A DNA stretch of 64,000 nt from Pterois miles (lineage: Eukaryota; Chordata; Actinopteri; Perciformes; Scorpaenidae), in the NCBI GenBank assembly GCA_947000775.1, contig CAMQGK010000334.1, positions 1,257,501 to 1,321,500 of the forward strand, given 5' to 3'. The notes beneath the pieces are model-generated. The model had not been told where the DNA came from and did no database searches. It was given only the letters and a program-made list of their open reading frames with translations. Below are positions 43,183 through 55,397 of this stretch, piece after piece. The stretch's first letter is position 1; each line of letters opens with the position of its first letter. The translations under genes were made by a program, and so were the position numbers.

Positions 43183-43338
43183 CTTCTTGCACAGCCTGGA
43201 AGGGATTGTTCCCATCGACGAATTCCACCGAGATGGTGATCTTCTCAGTCTCCAAGATCTCGTTGTTCAAATTGAGATCTGCCACGGCAAGGCGAAACAC
43301 CTCATCATCTTTCCGTGCCGACTCATCAAAGATGGCGC
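43183..43338 (-). CDS. grid2: grid2 exon 2 (delta-2 ionotropic glutamate receptor, N-terminal domain part)
   Basis: This is one internal coding exon of the delta-2 glutamate receptor. That receptor is a postsynaptic membrane protein, best known from cerebellar Purkinje cells, whose amino-terminal domain binds cerebellin and so links to presynaptic neurexin. Read on the minus strand, the exon encodes 51 complete codons plus one split codon at each end. Stretches such as AIFDESARKDDEVF and VDGNNPFQAVQE match the start of the GRID2 amino-terminal domain (roughly residues 30-81). The FDES and VDGNNPF wording favours GRID2 over GRID1, which to my recollection reads differently there. A polypyrimidine-rich acceptor precedes it and a GT donor follows. 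Both splice phases are 1: a split Gly at the 5' end and, by family comparison, a split Ala at the 3' end. No frameshift or stop is present. The frame runs open into both introns, so the splice sites, not an ATG, set the limits. The paralogue assignment is from memory of the family, not from a search. Confidence 0.93.
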
Positions 43339-43375
43339 CTATTGACAAGGAAGGACGCAGAGAGGAAAAAAAAGA
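43339..43375 (-). other. splice acceptor and polypyrimidine tract of grid2 exon 2
   Basis: On the minus strand the exon is preceded by a run of T and C (the plus strand shows GAGAGGAAAAAAAAG) and then TTGTCAATAG directly before the first exon base. This is a conventional U2-type 3' splice site. The AG occupies 43340-43339. Confidence 0.85.
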
Positions 43376-43590
43376 AACCATTACTCACTATTAGAGGACC
43401 TTTGGAAAAGACCTCCAACCTCCAACTCCGTCCCAGATGGCTTCGCTTCACAACAAGCTGAATCTAATTACATAGTCGCTTAACAAACTTTATCACCAGG
43501 ACAAGTGTAAAAAACTGTCACCAGTTCCATGATACCAAACTTTGCAATATAAACACTGACTGAACATTCATGTACTATTTAACTAGTAAC

Positions 43591-44602
43591 TGGGGCTGTC
43601 AAAGTTAACATGATAATAACACATTAAGGCAAATTTGATTTAAAGTCTCTAATTTCTTAACTGCCTTCACTTTTAAAGCTAGAGTGAAGATGGCTGGTAT
43701 CATATGGAGCTAGAAAACCTAAGGAATCCATTAGTACCAACCATGTCATACTAGGTTGTAGTTAAAGAGGTTAAATAACTTTCCAAACTTGGCTAAATTT
43801 TGGTGAGGAATAACTGGCATGGCCAATGTCAAAGGGGTCCCTTGACCTCTGACCTTTATGGGTACCCACGAGTCTCCCCTTTACAGACACCTTATCGTCA
43901 CATGTAGTTTGGGGCAAGTCATAGTCAAGTCAACACACTGACAGCTGATGTTGTTGCATGTTGGTTACTTTGCCATGTCACATTTAAGCATATTTTTTAT
44001 GCTAAATTCAGTCCCTATGAGGGTTTCTGGACAATATCTGTCATTGTTTTGTGTTGTTAATTGATTTCCAATAAGAAGAAGAAGAAGAAGAAGAAGATCT
44101 ACCTTTATTAGTCCCACAGTGGGGAAATTCAATTTACACTCTGTTTAACTTATACATGGTACATGCACACAAACACACACACACGCAGTAATGGAGAGGT
44201 GTCAGAGTGAGGGGGCTGCTCCAGACAAGCGCCCCGAGCAGTTGGGGGTTTGGTGCCTTGCTCAGGGGCACCTCGGCAGTGCCCAAGAGGTAAACTGGCA
44301 CCTCTCCAGCTACCAGTTCACACTCAGTTTTTGGTCCATGTCGGGACTTGAACCGGTGACCCTCCGGTTCCCAAGCCAACTCCCTACAGACTGAGCTACT
44401 GCCGCCCCCCATAATAGATATATACATACATTTGCATAAAGGAAGCATATTTGTCCACTCCTGTCAATAAGAGTATTAAATACCTGACAAATCCCCCTTT
44501 AAGGTGCATTTTGAACAGAGAAAACAATGTGCCATTAATTTGCGATCATGCAATATCATGCAATTAATCGTGATTAAATATTTGAATCCATTGACAGCCA
44601 TA
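43591..44602 (+). mobile_element. hAT-like element, copy E, 253 bp upstream of grid2 exon 2
   Basis: Termini TGGGGCTGTCAAAG and CATTGACAGCCATA. The flanks CTAGTAAC and TTAATTAC agree at 5 of 8 bases, suggesting an old, decayed duplication. Interior as in copies A and C; DR1 at 43843-43855. A SINE is inserted at 44075-44410; without it the element is about 670 bp. Confidence 0.85.
44075..44410 (-). mobile_element. tRNA-derived SINE, copy 2, nested in hAT copy E
   Basis: Same structure as copy 1: A box TAGCTCAGT, B box GGTTCAAGTCC, tail GGGACTAATAAAGG and (CTT)n, all read on the minus strand. The short duplication ATAA lies on both sides (44071-44074 and 44411-44414). Copy C shows the empty site. 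The tRNA-like head will not fold as a functional tRNA. Confidence 0.92.
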
Positions 44603-46672
44603 TTAATTACAACATATACCACCTGATTAAAAAATCTAAATGCTTGTAATTATAGTTTCTAGTTTATCACTGGTCTAATTTAAGCATTATATTTATAAGT
44701 AACTGAACCTGAACACAACAAAAAACGGAGATGGTCACTTGATATATCTGCATAACAACCATCAGAAACCTCCTTTAAAGAACTGGTCTACTTGTAGTCT
44801 GTTATGGGATTCTGGGGGCTCTAAAAGAAAAAAAGAAAGCTGCTCTTCCTGCCACATTTGGAGGAACATCTGCTCTGCTGTGCTCAGTGTAGAGCTGTGC
44901 ACTTGTGTAGCCTCTGAATTGGGACACAACTTGAGAAAGATGGGGTGTGAGGGAGAAATGGGTCGACACCACTGTTCGTTCTAAGGTCACATTCTGCCCA
45001 AGGGCACACTGACTCAGCTCAAAATGGTTGCTGCACAAAGGGAATCGGGCGAAGAGCAGACTGGTGAGTGCCAGTATCTGTAGCGGCAGATAAAGTTCCC
45101 ACTAGTCAATACTAAATTAGTCATCAAAATAAATGTCAACCTTCAGTGTTGCTGAGACAGAAGAATGGGGCAACATGGGGCGTTGACTGGCTGGTAGCAA
45201 TGTGTGCTTTGGTCTGTTACACACAATTAACTATGTGTGATCTATTTCTTTCTTTCTTTCTTTGCTTTTAGTCTCTCATTTCAACCCGTTTTTACCTTGT
45301 AGTGCAGTGAAGCTCTGCTAAATGTATTTCAGTGGTCAAAAAATAAGCCTTATACTATACAGTACAGTAGGTGTGAGAGAGACACAGGTTGCATTTTCCA
45401 TTAATAAAGGAGGCTACATTGGCCGAGGGCTGTTTTGTACCACTTTTAGAAGGCTGTTGCTGTTATTTCGATCTTGTACAGTTCAATGAATCTGGTGCTA
45501 ATACCGCAAAGGTTATGATCTGAATCCCCACAGAGACTAAACTTACTGAAGAAAATATGCTACCCGTGTAGTGAAAAGTGCAGTACTTTGGATAAAATCA
45601 CCTAAAAAAAAAAGTATTTCAGTCTAGTGGAAAAATTGGTATGCTCATTCCAGGAATGTGTCTGAAAGAAACCCAATTTTATGCTTAATTTGTTTAAAAA
45701 ATGTGTAGCTTTTGCCTTTTGTATGTTAATATAATTCAATCAAACAATCTAAAACAATAACCTGTGGGCAGCATTAATCTTAAAAACATGAATCTTACTT
45801 CCTCACTCCTATTTAAAATAAACTATTTCAAATTAAACTTTTGAAGGACATAAAAAGGACATTTCTTTTCCATATTCACCAAACTCAAAAGGAAGTGATG
45901 TTTGAAGGCAGGAGCGGTATGCTGATACTACCTGCATCTTCATCAGAAGGCCTCATTAAGTATGCATCCTGCAATAATTTGATCCATCAGCATTTGGCAA
46001 CTGTAAATAGCTTCCCACTGATTGAGCCTTGGTTGTTTCAATAATCATGCAGTATAGATGAGGTGAGACAAACAGGCCTGGACAAAGCGATAAAGAGTGA
46101 AACACAAAGATTCATTAACTATTCCATTAGAGATAAATTATGAATGGGGTTCCAATCAGCTTGAGGGATGAAACTGCCGGGGAAGGATTTGTACACATTT
46201 TAAACCAGCTCTGCGAGGCAGGAGGACAGTGTTGGGTTGTGTATGTCTAGAGGACAAATGCGTGGAGAGGGGAGTGGAGCGGAAAAGACTATATATATGG
46301 CTTTAAACTAATGCTCTGGAGAGGAAGTCAGACAAAAGGTGGAAACATTTATTTATGATTGTGTAGGAGCACTTGATATCAGTGCCTCTTGCACTCCACA
46401 GTGTCCACAGCATGAAAAAAAAAATATTAAAATAGAAGAAGAAAAGAAGAGAAGAGAGGGAAACAACACCATAATGGCTCCTTTAATCTGGGCCTCCACA
46501 ATGGAGTTGCCATAGTAACCTCGCTCATGCTTCCAGACATATGTTAAAAGCTGCAGAGTGCTGTACACAAGGCTCTTTGCATATGGTTTGTTTTGCTTTC
46601 GCTCTCTCTTTGAAATATCCCACCAGCAATGTGTTGTTTGGGTCTAGTGGCCACAACAGCCACAAGAGGATA
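44603..46672. other. unassigned intron 1 sequence
   Basis: Nothing recognised apart from short homopolymer runs and a CTTT patch near 45248. Confidence 0.5.
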
Positions 46673-46676
46673 TTAA

Positions 46677-47175
46677 AGGAACAGCGTGTAACATTTCAGG
46701 GGATCTATTAGCAGGGATATGATATTCATATTTATGTTTTCATTAGTGTATCATCACCTGAAACTAAGAATCTTTGTGTTTTTGTTAGCTTTAAATGAGC
46801 CCCTCATATGTACACAGGGAGCAGGCCCTCTTCACAGAGCCACCATGTTGCTCCACCATGTTTCTATAGCAGACCAGAGGGAACAGTTCAGTGGCTCTAG
46901 AGAGATCCTTTCATGTTTTATGTTACCTGAAGGCCACTGTATTTTTCCAACATGCATGTGAAACCACACAGTACAAAACTGTGGTACCACCAGCTACCTT
47001 CTGATTTCCATTATGTAAGGATGACTTCTGAGCGAGGAAAACAGCGTGACCACAGTTTTGCACTCGGCGGCTCACCTTGCCGCAGTCTTGGAAAGGGAGG
47101 GGTAAATGGAGGGGTACTCATTTGCAGTCTGCAACTACACCACTAGATACCAAAAAAATCCTACACTCTGTCCCT
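46677..47175 (-). mobile_element. TTAA-flanked MITE, copy 2
   Basis: TTAA on both sides (46673-46676 and 47176-47179). Ends AGGAACAGCGTGTA and TACACTCTGTCCCT are inverted repeats. The right end CACCACTAGATACC matches copy 3 (CACCGCTAGATACTG). A 4-bp TTAA site is typical of piggyBac-type transposition. No transposase frame. Confidence 0.8.
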
Positions 47176-47179
47176 TTAA

Positions 47180-49624
47180 AATGAAGCAACATTTGCTATA
47201 TTAGAGCTATCATTCAGTATTTTTTCCTCCTCTTTCTGTGATCTCTTAACCACCTTCAGTATATTTCTGTTTGATAACTGTTGCACCAGTGGTTCATCAA
47301 CCACCTGTCTGCGATTAAAAAACACACTGTTTAATCTAGACACTGTGAGCAGGCATACAGACACAGAAACACTGATATGAAAAACTGAAGATGAAATGGA
47401 TTTTGAATCATCATCAAATGTGTTTTAAACATCGCCTAAGGGTGTCAATGAAACAGGAATCCAGTTATGAATCATTGTGAAAATGTTTGTTTACAAAATG
47501 TGGCAGTTTTGAATGTGCATATAGCCGATGTGTGTTGGACGTGGCCATGTGAGCAAATATTCCCAATGTGTGTAATACATATACTATATATTGAATGTGT
47601 CTGAGAGGGAGAAGTAAAGAATGTCGAATGTCTGCTGTTCTCTGCCTTATTATTTTCGAACATCACTGCATGTTGATTTACAAACACAGACATACACATA
47701 CGCACACAACACACAGAATCCTTCCTCTTCATCCTTTCCAGTAATGCGATTGTGAGCGCAAAGGCAAACGTCACCACATAAATCAACCAGGAAATAAAAG
47801 CATTGAATCTTGCTTTACACAGACGCCCCAAGGGCGGGCATACATGCACGCACATGCACAAACTCACCCTGACACACACAAGCACAGATCATGTGGGCGG
47901 CAGCACTAAATCACCAACCTATTTCTAAACTGTCCCTTCAATGAAAACAGCATCATCAACAACAGCGGCCAATTTGAATGGATGCAGCGTCCAAAACGAG
48001 AGACCCCGAAGTGTTTGGTCGAGAGGTATTGATCAAACGTCTGCCAATGGTCAAGTGTTTGGTATTAATTTCCTAGTTTGTTTACAGTGATAATGAGGCA
48101 ATAAATAAACTTGTTTATCTACTTACTGTACTGCCAAATAACCTCTTGGTTTGGATGAGGGACGTTGGAGGTAAAAGAAAAATGAGGAGGGGCATCTGTT
48201 GTCACTAGAAAGCACAATGAATTGATAAGCCTGCCTTCACACTTGTCTTTGAATGTCAATAATCTTAGCTTGTATGTACTGTCTCATTTTTTATTTACAG
48301 TATTTCATTTTAATTAGAGCAAATCCTCATTAATTCATTACCTGCCTACTTACACGTTTAAACTTTTAAGCACTGATGAAGGAATTATGCAGAAAAAGCT
48401 GTATCTACATAAAATACCTCTAGCGCTTTCTCCTTGTCATTTCAAAATTGCTAACTACAAATTATTACCTAGCGCCATCACCATGACAGTCTCTCTGATA
48501 TTTTATGAAACTGTATTAAACGCTTTCCAAAACACTATGGATGAAAAAAAAAATCATAAAAAATCAAAAGATGATAATAAAGTCCATATGTTGCCAAGCA
48601 GGTCTTCCCGGGCTTTTATATCAGCTTTATTTCTACCATGCTATACTGAGCCATGCACATATTTATTGTCTGATTTCCATAACAGTACGCTAACCAGAGG
48701 TTAACTCTTATTTACACAACTTTAACACTTGGAGTCCACAGGCATGCTGTATTAAGACAAAAGGACAAGAAATCATTAACTCATTCATTACTCCCTGCTC
48801 AGTATCCAGGGAGATCCATGTTGAGGACTATTGTGCATTCAGATGGGGTTGTGTTTACCAGATGGGAAGTCGTGTTCATGATATGCGTTGCGTTCAAGTG
48901 GTTAAGTCCTGAAGACCACCGCAGCTACGCAATGGCGTGGCCATTGTGGCAAATCCACAGAGGCTAACAATTTAGCAAGCTAAGAAGTAGGTAACATAAT
49001 GAAGGAAATTACATAATGACAGAGGAGAAAGATGAGGACATTGAGAATATCAACATTTCCTTCAGACATATTATAAAATCACCAAGAAAAACAATATAAA
49101 ATTACAATATACTGTACAATATTAACTTACTATGCACCGAGAAATGAACTTCCATGGGCTCCACCATTTCTCACAATGCCAAGAAACACATTAATCTGCG
49201 CTGGCTCTCTCTTAAGGTGAACCTGCTTTTGTCGTTATAGTAACTAGCCACTCCTCTACATTTTTCTCAGCTTTTTCATTATTATTATCACTTTTTCAAA
49301 CGTTTAACCAATAGCATTAATGGGTAAGTTAAAATACTTAATGTTGGTTATCAATTAAACAGTTAATTATTAACATCCCTAACACACGTAAGCTAATTTG
49401 TTGAGTTGTCTCTTAGCAAAATGCTCTGAATGAATTTAAGTTCCCCCAGGTGAGCAGTGATGCAGCCTATATGTCTAGGGCTTTTATTGTGAAAGGTACA
49501 AATTAACAGCCATTTGGAAAAATACAAAGTACTTTGTGGCACTGCTTTGCTCACATTAAATACATAATTTTTGTGCCACAACTTTGTCTCGGTCACACTG
49601 CTGTCTCAGCTCTCGTCCGTCTGC
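47180..49624. other. unassigned intron 1 sequence
   Basis: No exon or repeat family recognised. Confidence 0.5.
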
Positions 49625-49808
49625 CATTTCATCTCAGTGCAATGCATGATGGTATATAGTGCTTGGTTAGTGACCATCGTTTTCCACTACTTTTCACAAT
49701 GAATTGTGGGATAGTTTGAGTCCACTTTATGGGGTATAATAATTCTCGCTATACATTTGGACAGCACTACAAAATGGAACTCACATATAGTCCACTATAT
49801 AGTGAGTA
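49625..49808. mobile_element. possible small DNA element
   Basis: GGTATATAGTGCTTGG on the left and CCACTATATAGTGAGT on the right are partly inverted, with TTGTGGGATAGTTTGAG inside. It resembles a common teleost MITE but ends are not certain. Confidence 0.35.
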
Positions 49809-49945
49809 AGAAGAAGACATACTTTATTAATCCCACAGGGGAAATTCAATTTTTTTTTTAACTCTGTTGCTATTTTATACATCACACACACAGGCCTGAA
49901 ATACACACAAATATGCACAAATCGGTCCTATACACATGCATTAAC
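49809..49945 (-). mobile_element. diverged SINE/LINE tail fragment
   Basis: GAAGAAGACATACTTTATTA, CCCACAGGGGAAATTCAATT, then AGGCCTGAAATACACAC. This parallels the first ~110 bases of SINE copy 1 (tail half), without the tRNA head. Confidence 0.7.
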
Positions 49946-51145
49946 TAGTTTTGTAGTATTTAGTCAGAAACCAAAGTATTATTAGATAAATGGAAACTTT
50001 GACCAGATGATGGTGCTAGATGAAATGTTAAGGTTACACCAAAATGATTAAAATTGATCCTGAGGGGGACATAAATCAAACTCCTGGCAGTGCTAGGGGA
50101 TTTAAGGCAGTGAAGAAACCTCCTCTGGGAACCGAGGACATCTGAATCACTTTTCAAGGAAATCCATCTAATATATCTTGAGATATTTCATAAAAAAGAC
50201 AAGATAAAATGTGAACCTTATGGTGGGGCTACAAGAAAAGTCAAGAAATCACCAATGTAGCAAAGTAATCCAGGGTCTCACCAGTTGTGTTTGAGATGTT
50301 TAAGTCTGAACCAAAAGAAATGGACCAACTTATAGACCATCCACGGCGCCATGCCACTACATGCCACGACATGCCTAAAAACAGTTTAGCCTGTCGCCTT
50401 TTATGGCTTCTTGTAAAAACAGATTATACCACCAGTAGGTCAACACGTCAAGACTGCTTTTGAATATGAAGACATAAGCTTCAGTCCAATTGGCCTGGAA
50501 GCAGAGACACGGATGCATTTTAAAGGGAAATAATTCATACAGCTCAGCCATCCCAGTAACTACATAAAATCAGATAATGGCATTCAAGCAGACAAAGGCA
50601 CATTGTTGAACGTACAAAACACAGCTTAATTTCCTTATTAAATGAACAAATTAGGATGGCACATCATCCAGTGCAGAGTTATTATGTTCCCACACTCTAT
50701 AAAGACCCAGTAATTAAGCCAGCTCCTTCTCAGGATAATCATTCAGCATGAGTGAGGAAATGATTGTTATGACTGATTTCATGTTAAAAAGAGGAGGGCA
50801 ACATGCGCACAAGAGGTCATGAAACATGACAGACGTCACACAGTTAAAGCAAAATGAGTTTCTGTTCATTCACTTCGACTGACAGTTTTGAAGTTGCCAT
50901 CTGTTTGCCTTTTGTTTTTAGGTGAAACGGTGATGACTTCCGCCAAATCCCTCCTCCGTCTCCACACCTGCCTCCTAGCCTTCACTTCACTCACGGTGAC
51001 GCCTCTAAAAAGGGCACTGAAGATTTCTGAAACACTGTGGGGGACCCATTCTATCAAACTAACTCACACACATGTTGAGGGTGCAGCTGTTGACAGTAAT
51101 GTGGCAGGAACACTGACGGATTGACAAGGCTAATGACTATGGAGG

Positions 51146-51200
<55 letters not shown>

Positions 51201-51857
51201 GTGATGTATCGCTGATTTGTGACAAGGCTGGACCCAGGAATTGGCGTCTCAGTGTGATGATGAAAGCAAGGTGGCGGTGGCGCTGAGTGATGATGGTGAT
51301 GAACGGGGGAGGTTATCGTGCTGCGGTGTCAAACGTCCACGAACACACACACACACACACAGATGCGAGAACACACGAGCAGGCTGTTATTTACCGCGGT
51401 AGTGTGAGACCTGGAAGGGGGCGCGTTTTGACACTTGGGAGGACAGCGCAGAATTAATGTGCATGTTTGCGTGTATGTGTGTGTGTTAGAGAAGGAGGAC
51501 AAAGAATTAATGGTCACAGGAGGGAGAGTAAGCCAGTGGCGTATGATAGGGACAGATATGAAAACAGCTCTAATATTTATCATATACTGTAGGCTTCTGC
51601 AAGAAACACGCACAATGTTCATATAATTTTGCCTCGTATAGGGAGAAGTAATCCATTTTGTGTGTATATGTATACATATAGCAGGTCAGCGGGGGAATCT
51701 TGTGTATTTGCTGTAGCAGGAATGTTGATGCAACAGGAGATATACCCAAGACACTGAATCATCCCCACAATCTTTGTCCATATACAGAACCTCAGCGTGT
51801 TGCAAATATGAATGCATAAACAATCTGTTTTTTTACCTTTGCAAGTATACAATCAGT
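49946..51857. other. unassigned intron 1 sequence
   Basis: Contains CA repeats at 51147-51197 and 51343-51361. No exon. Confidence 0.5.
51147..51197. repeat. (CA)n microsatellite
   Basis: About 25 CA units. A shorter run follows at 51343-51361. Confidence 0.96.
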
Positions 51858-51865
51858 ATATTTTG

Positions 51866-52880
51866 CACGGGTGGGAAAAAATTGATTCACTTATGTATAT
51901 CACGATTTTTTATGATTTTGAACATTTTTAATGCCAGAAACAATATATTTGCTTCATTTGAGTCTATGCAGAGGCAGAAGGAAGTTAAGACTTTTATTGT
52001 TGTAGTCAGAGTAATGTGGCGTCATATCCGTTCCATATCCGTCAACCAAAACAAATCGCAGCTGGCTGCAACGAGGAAGTACAATACGGCCTGCATGTTC
52101 ACATTTTAAATCCAATGTGGTAAACACTACACATTCAGTAAAGTATGGAAACACTTTTCACACATTCAGAGGAAAAGCAGAGCTAGACACAATGGCTAAA
52201 GGAAACATTACTGTATTGCAGTAACGTGCAGTCTAGCCAGCCGCCACTCTCATCTCCGTGGTCAAATCGGCCGATGCTACAACTGTACAGCACCCAGATA
52301 GTGACATTTATGTTAAATGCATTCAGACTCCCCGATGGAGCAGACCATGCATATATAAAGAGAACGGAGCGAATGATAAGAGCAATAAATTCGTGGAAGT
52401 CTACATGTGTGACGATGTCAGGATTTCAAAATAAGGTGTTAACAAAAGGAACTGTATACACAGAATGCATATATGGAAATATGATTGTATTATATTCAAC
52501 AGAGCTATAAGGAGTACATGTCCCTTCTGAATTAAAAAGAGAATACTACTAATTTGTGAAGAAATGTGGAAAAAATGTGATAATGATTCCTAACAATGAC
52601 TGATAAATTTGACTTCAGGACATCTCTGACTTCATACATGCTGAAAATCAACATTTTTACTGTATCAGTTCAGAGATTTTTCGAGGTACAAGTTCCTAGA
52701 AATGTATGATTCAACTTTCTCCCTGTGGAATAGTGTTAAAAAAGTTAACAAAATTCACAATACATCACAATATCAAATCAAATCACAATACTATAAAATC
52801 TCAATACATACAGAATCGCCACCCAAGTATGGTATACAAGATGGTATTGATGAGGTGACAGGTGTACTGTCCCAGGCCTA
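51866..52880. mobile_element. hAT element with intact 8-bp target duplication
   Basis: Starts CACGGGTGGGAAAAAATTG and ends GTCCCAGGCCTA. It is flanked on both sides by ATATTTTG (51858-51865 and 52881-52888). The ends suggest a different hAT family (GGCTGGGAA-type) from copies A-G. The interior around 52135-52200 faintly recalls a BED-finger transposase start, but stops and frameshifts break it. Confidence 0.85.
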
Positions 52881-52888
52881 ATATTTTG

Positions 52889-53099
52889 CATATAATCAAT
52901 ATAGTCTGTTGTGATGTGGGGTTCAAAGTAACAAACCTTTGGGAACCAGCTCTCCGCAGATCGACCTTGTTATCAGAGCTTTGCAAACAATGTAAGTTTC
53001 ACTAATGAGAGAATACTTGAATTGTGTATGAATGCATATGTGTGCATGTACAATATACTGTGTGTGGAATATGTACCAGCAAACTGTACATGTATGTTT

Positions 53100-53154
<55 letters not shown>

Positions 53155-54985
53155 CAGCCCTGTGTATTAATGTAGAAATCTCCCAAGTAACTTGATTTGT
53201 GCATGAAAAATGTCTCTCTTTCTCCTCATGTTTCACCTTCACTTCACTTTCTCACTTTCATTATACGGGTGTAAATTCGTTTGCTCCATTCGTTAAGGCG
53301 GCGAGCAGCCAGGAGGATTTGTAGTCCTGGTTCAACAGCACTCCAGTCCTTTGCCACACTGTCACACAGAGCTGTGCCAAGGTCAGCACTATCTTTGCCA
53401 CATCTCTCTTCCTGCCACGCCTTTTCCCCTTGCCTTAGACAGAATCCAGCCTGACTGTTTACCTCCTTTGTAGACACCCACTTTAGATATCCAGGGCTTT
53501 GCTGCCTCCCACACAAATGAACATACTTTGAGTAGGTGGAGGATTTGTTTTGCATCTCCATTCATTATCCAGCAAGCTGAACACAATTTAGAAATAAGCA
53601 ATTCATCTAAGGCACGTTTAGATTAGTCCGTGAGTGTGCATCCAGCAAAGTAAAGGCTGGACAATTGACAATGTCGTTTTTCTTTTTGTGTTTCCCTTCA
53701 TGTCAGCTCTTGGATGCTTTTGGCCGGGTCCGGCTGATTTGCAAACCACAGCTGACTCAGCTCCGGTCCAGCCAGGCTGGGATCTTAAAACAGGAGAGCT
53801 AGTGGCTGTGAGCCAGGTGCTAGAGTATTTCAAAGCTCTCGCCAAGGTATAATAAGTAAATGATAATTAGGATGATAGCAATGTACCTTCTAAATGCCCC
53901 ATGTTGTGTATTCAGTGTATGTGTGATTGGTATACCCTTGACAGCATAGGCACAATGATTGCTGCATTTTGCAGCGCCTCTAAATTCTCCTACATACCAC
54001 CATATTGCTAAAAATATAACTTTTTGCTTTGCAGCTCTGAATGTTAAAGCAATCCCTCCGTCTTTGTCAGCCTCCTTTCGCCCTCATTCTCATTCCCTCT
54101 ATATTTCACCCTGCCTCTTACTTTTAACCTTTTTCCTGATTTCTTTCTCCCCTTCTCTTTAATATAACCACCTCACCTTATTCTCTTTGTTCTGCTTTAT
54201 AGCTCCATTCCACCTATGCTGTTAGCCATGCTCCTCAATCCTCCCTACCTCCCTTCTCTCCTCCCCTCTTTTGTACATCCTTTCATCTCCCTAAGCATCA
54301 CTGTACCGGCTCTCTGTCCTCATCCTCTCAAACTCCCTCCTTCCTTGTTCAATGTGACGCCCTGTGTGACATTTAATCCAAATAAACTTGTACTGGCTTG
54401 AAGGGCCTGGATGTCTCCGAAGACCGCTGTGTGTATATACATGGGTGTGTAAGTTAAAGAGATGGGGACAGGGAGAGAGAGATCTCAATGAGAATGATCT
54501 GACATTTGCTTTAAGAACCTTGCAGGTTTTCTATAATTTTCTATACCATCAAAAACAAATCACACAATAATTGCCAACAATTTTCCAACGCATACTGCAG
54601 CTTTTTTTTTTTTTTTTATTGTTAGAGAAATTCATTTTTTCAAACAGTCAAACAACCACTGTCTTCAGATAAATCACAGCGCTAAGGATTCAACATGCAC
54701 AGATACAGCATGTAATCCATCAAAACAACCATGATTGCATCTTTCCGTTAAAAAAATAAAATATACATTGCCATTGTGCTGCAATGCAGGAACAGCTTTG
54801 CTATCACGAAGGCTGGTCTGTGCTGGTACATTTAAGAGGTGGTGGGAGGTTCGGGTCTTTAACAGCACTGCATTCATGCTATATTGCGTTGCTATATATA
54901 GAATAAACGCTCATAACACTGATGTCATGATATGCTTGAACACACTGCTTTGGGCTGCATTACCAGGCAACAGCATCGTACTGGC
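52889..54985. other. unassigned intron 1 sequence
   Basis: Contains a GT repeat at 53100-53153 and a CT-rich stretch at about 54040-54350. Poly-T at 54603. No exon was found, and the longer frames here have no recognisable similarity. Confidence 0.5.
53100..53153. repeat. (GT)n microsatellite
   Basis: Twenty-seven GT units. Confidence 0.97.
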
Positions 54986-54989
54986 TTAA

Positions 54990-55397
54990 AGGACCGGGGG
55001 AATATAAATGTTTTTTTAGTATATAATCAACTGAAAATAAGAATTGTTGCATTCCCGTTACCTGTTTACATCCACATAGGGAACAGATCACAGAGACTTC
55101 CCAGAACGGACAACTCTATTCCTGCTAGGACAAGATTCAATAACTATACTCGCTCCCCTCGCCGCCGCTCTCTCTCTTGCTTCACCACTCACTTCCCACG
55201 CACACACACACTCTACGCACCGGCTCTGCTCCAAATGACCTATGATCCTCTTACAAGAACAACTCTAGAGAGGGACATTCACGTTTTCACATCGGCCACC
55301 GTAGTTCTTCTACACGTTTGACACATAGGAGAGGCTTCAGTTGGTTGTAATCTGCAACCTCACCGCTAGATACTGCCAGATCCTACACACTGCTCCT
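54990..55397 (-). mobile_element. TTAA-flanked MITE, copy 3
   Basis: TTAA on both sides (54986-54989 and 55398-55401). Ends AGGACCGGGG and CACACTGCTCCT. The right end, reversed, matches the start of copy 1 (AGGAGCAGTGTG, ATCTGGCAGT). No transposase frame. Confidence 0.8.

Noticed and set aside
44340..44410. tRNA-like sequence with A and B boxes
   Set aside because: It is the SINE head. It lacks a proper acceptor stem and continues directly into SINE body, so it is not a tRNA gene.
53244..53561. Minus-strand frame of 105 codons as a grid2 exon candidate
   Set aside because: It has no receptor-like sequence and does not match the expected signal-peptide exon.
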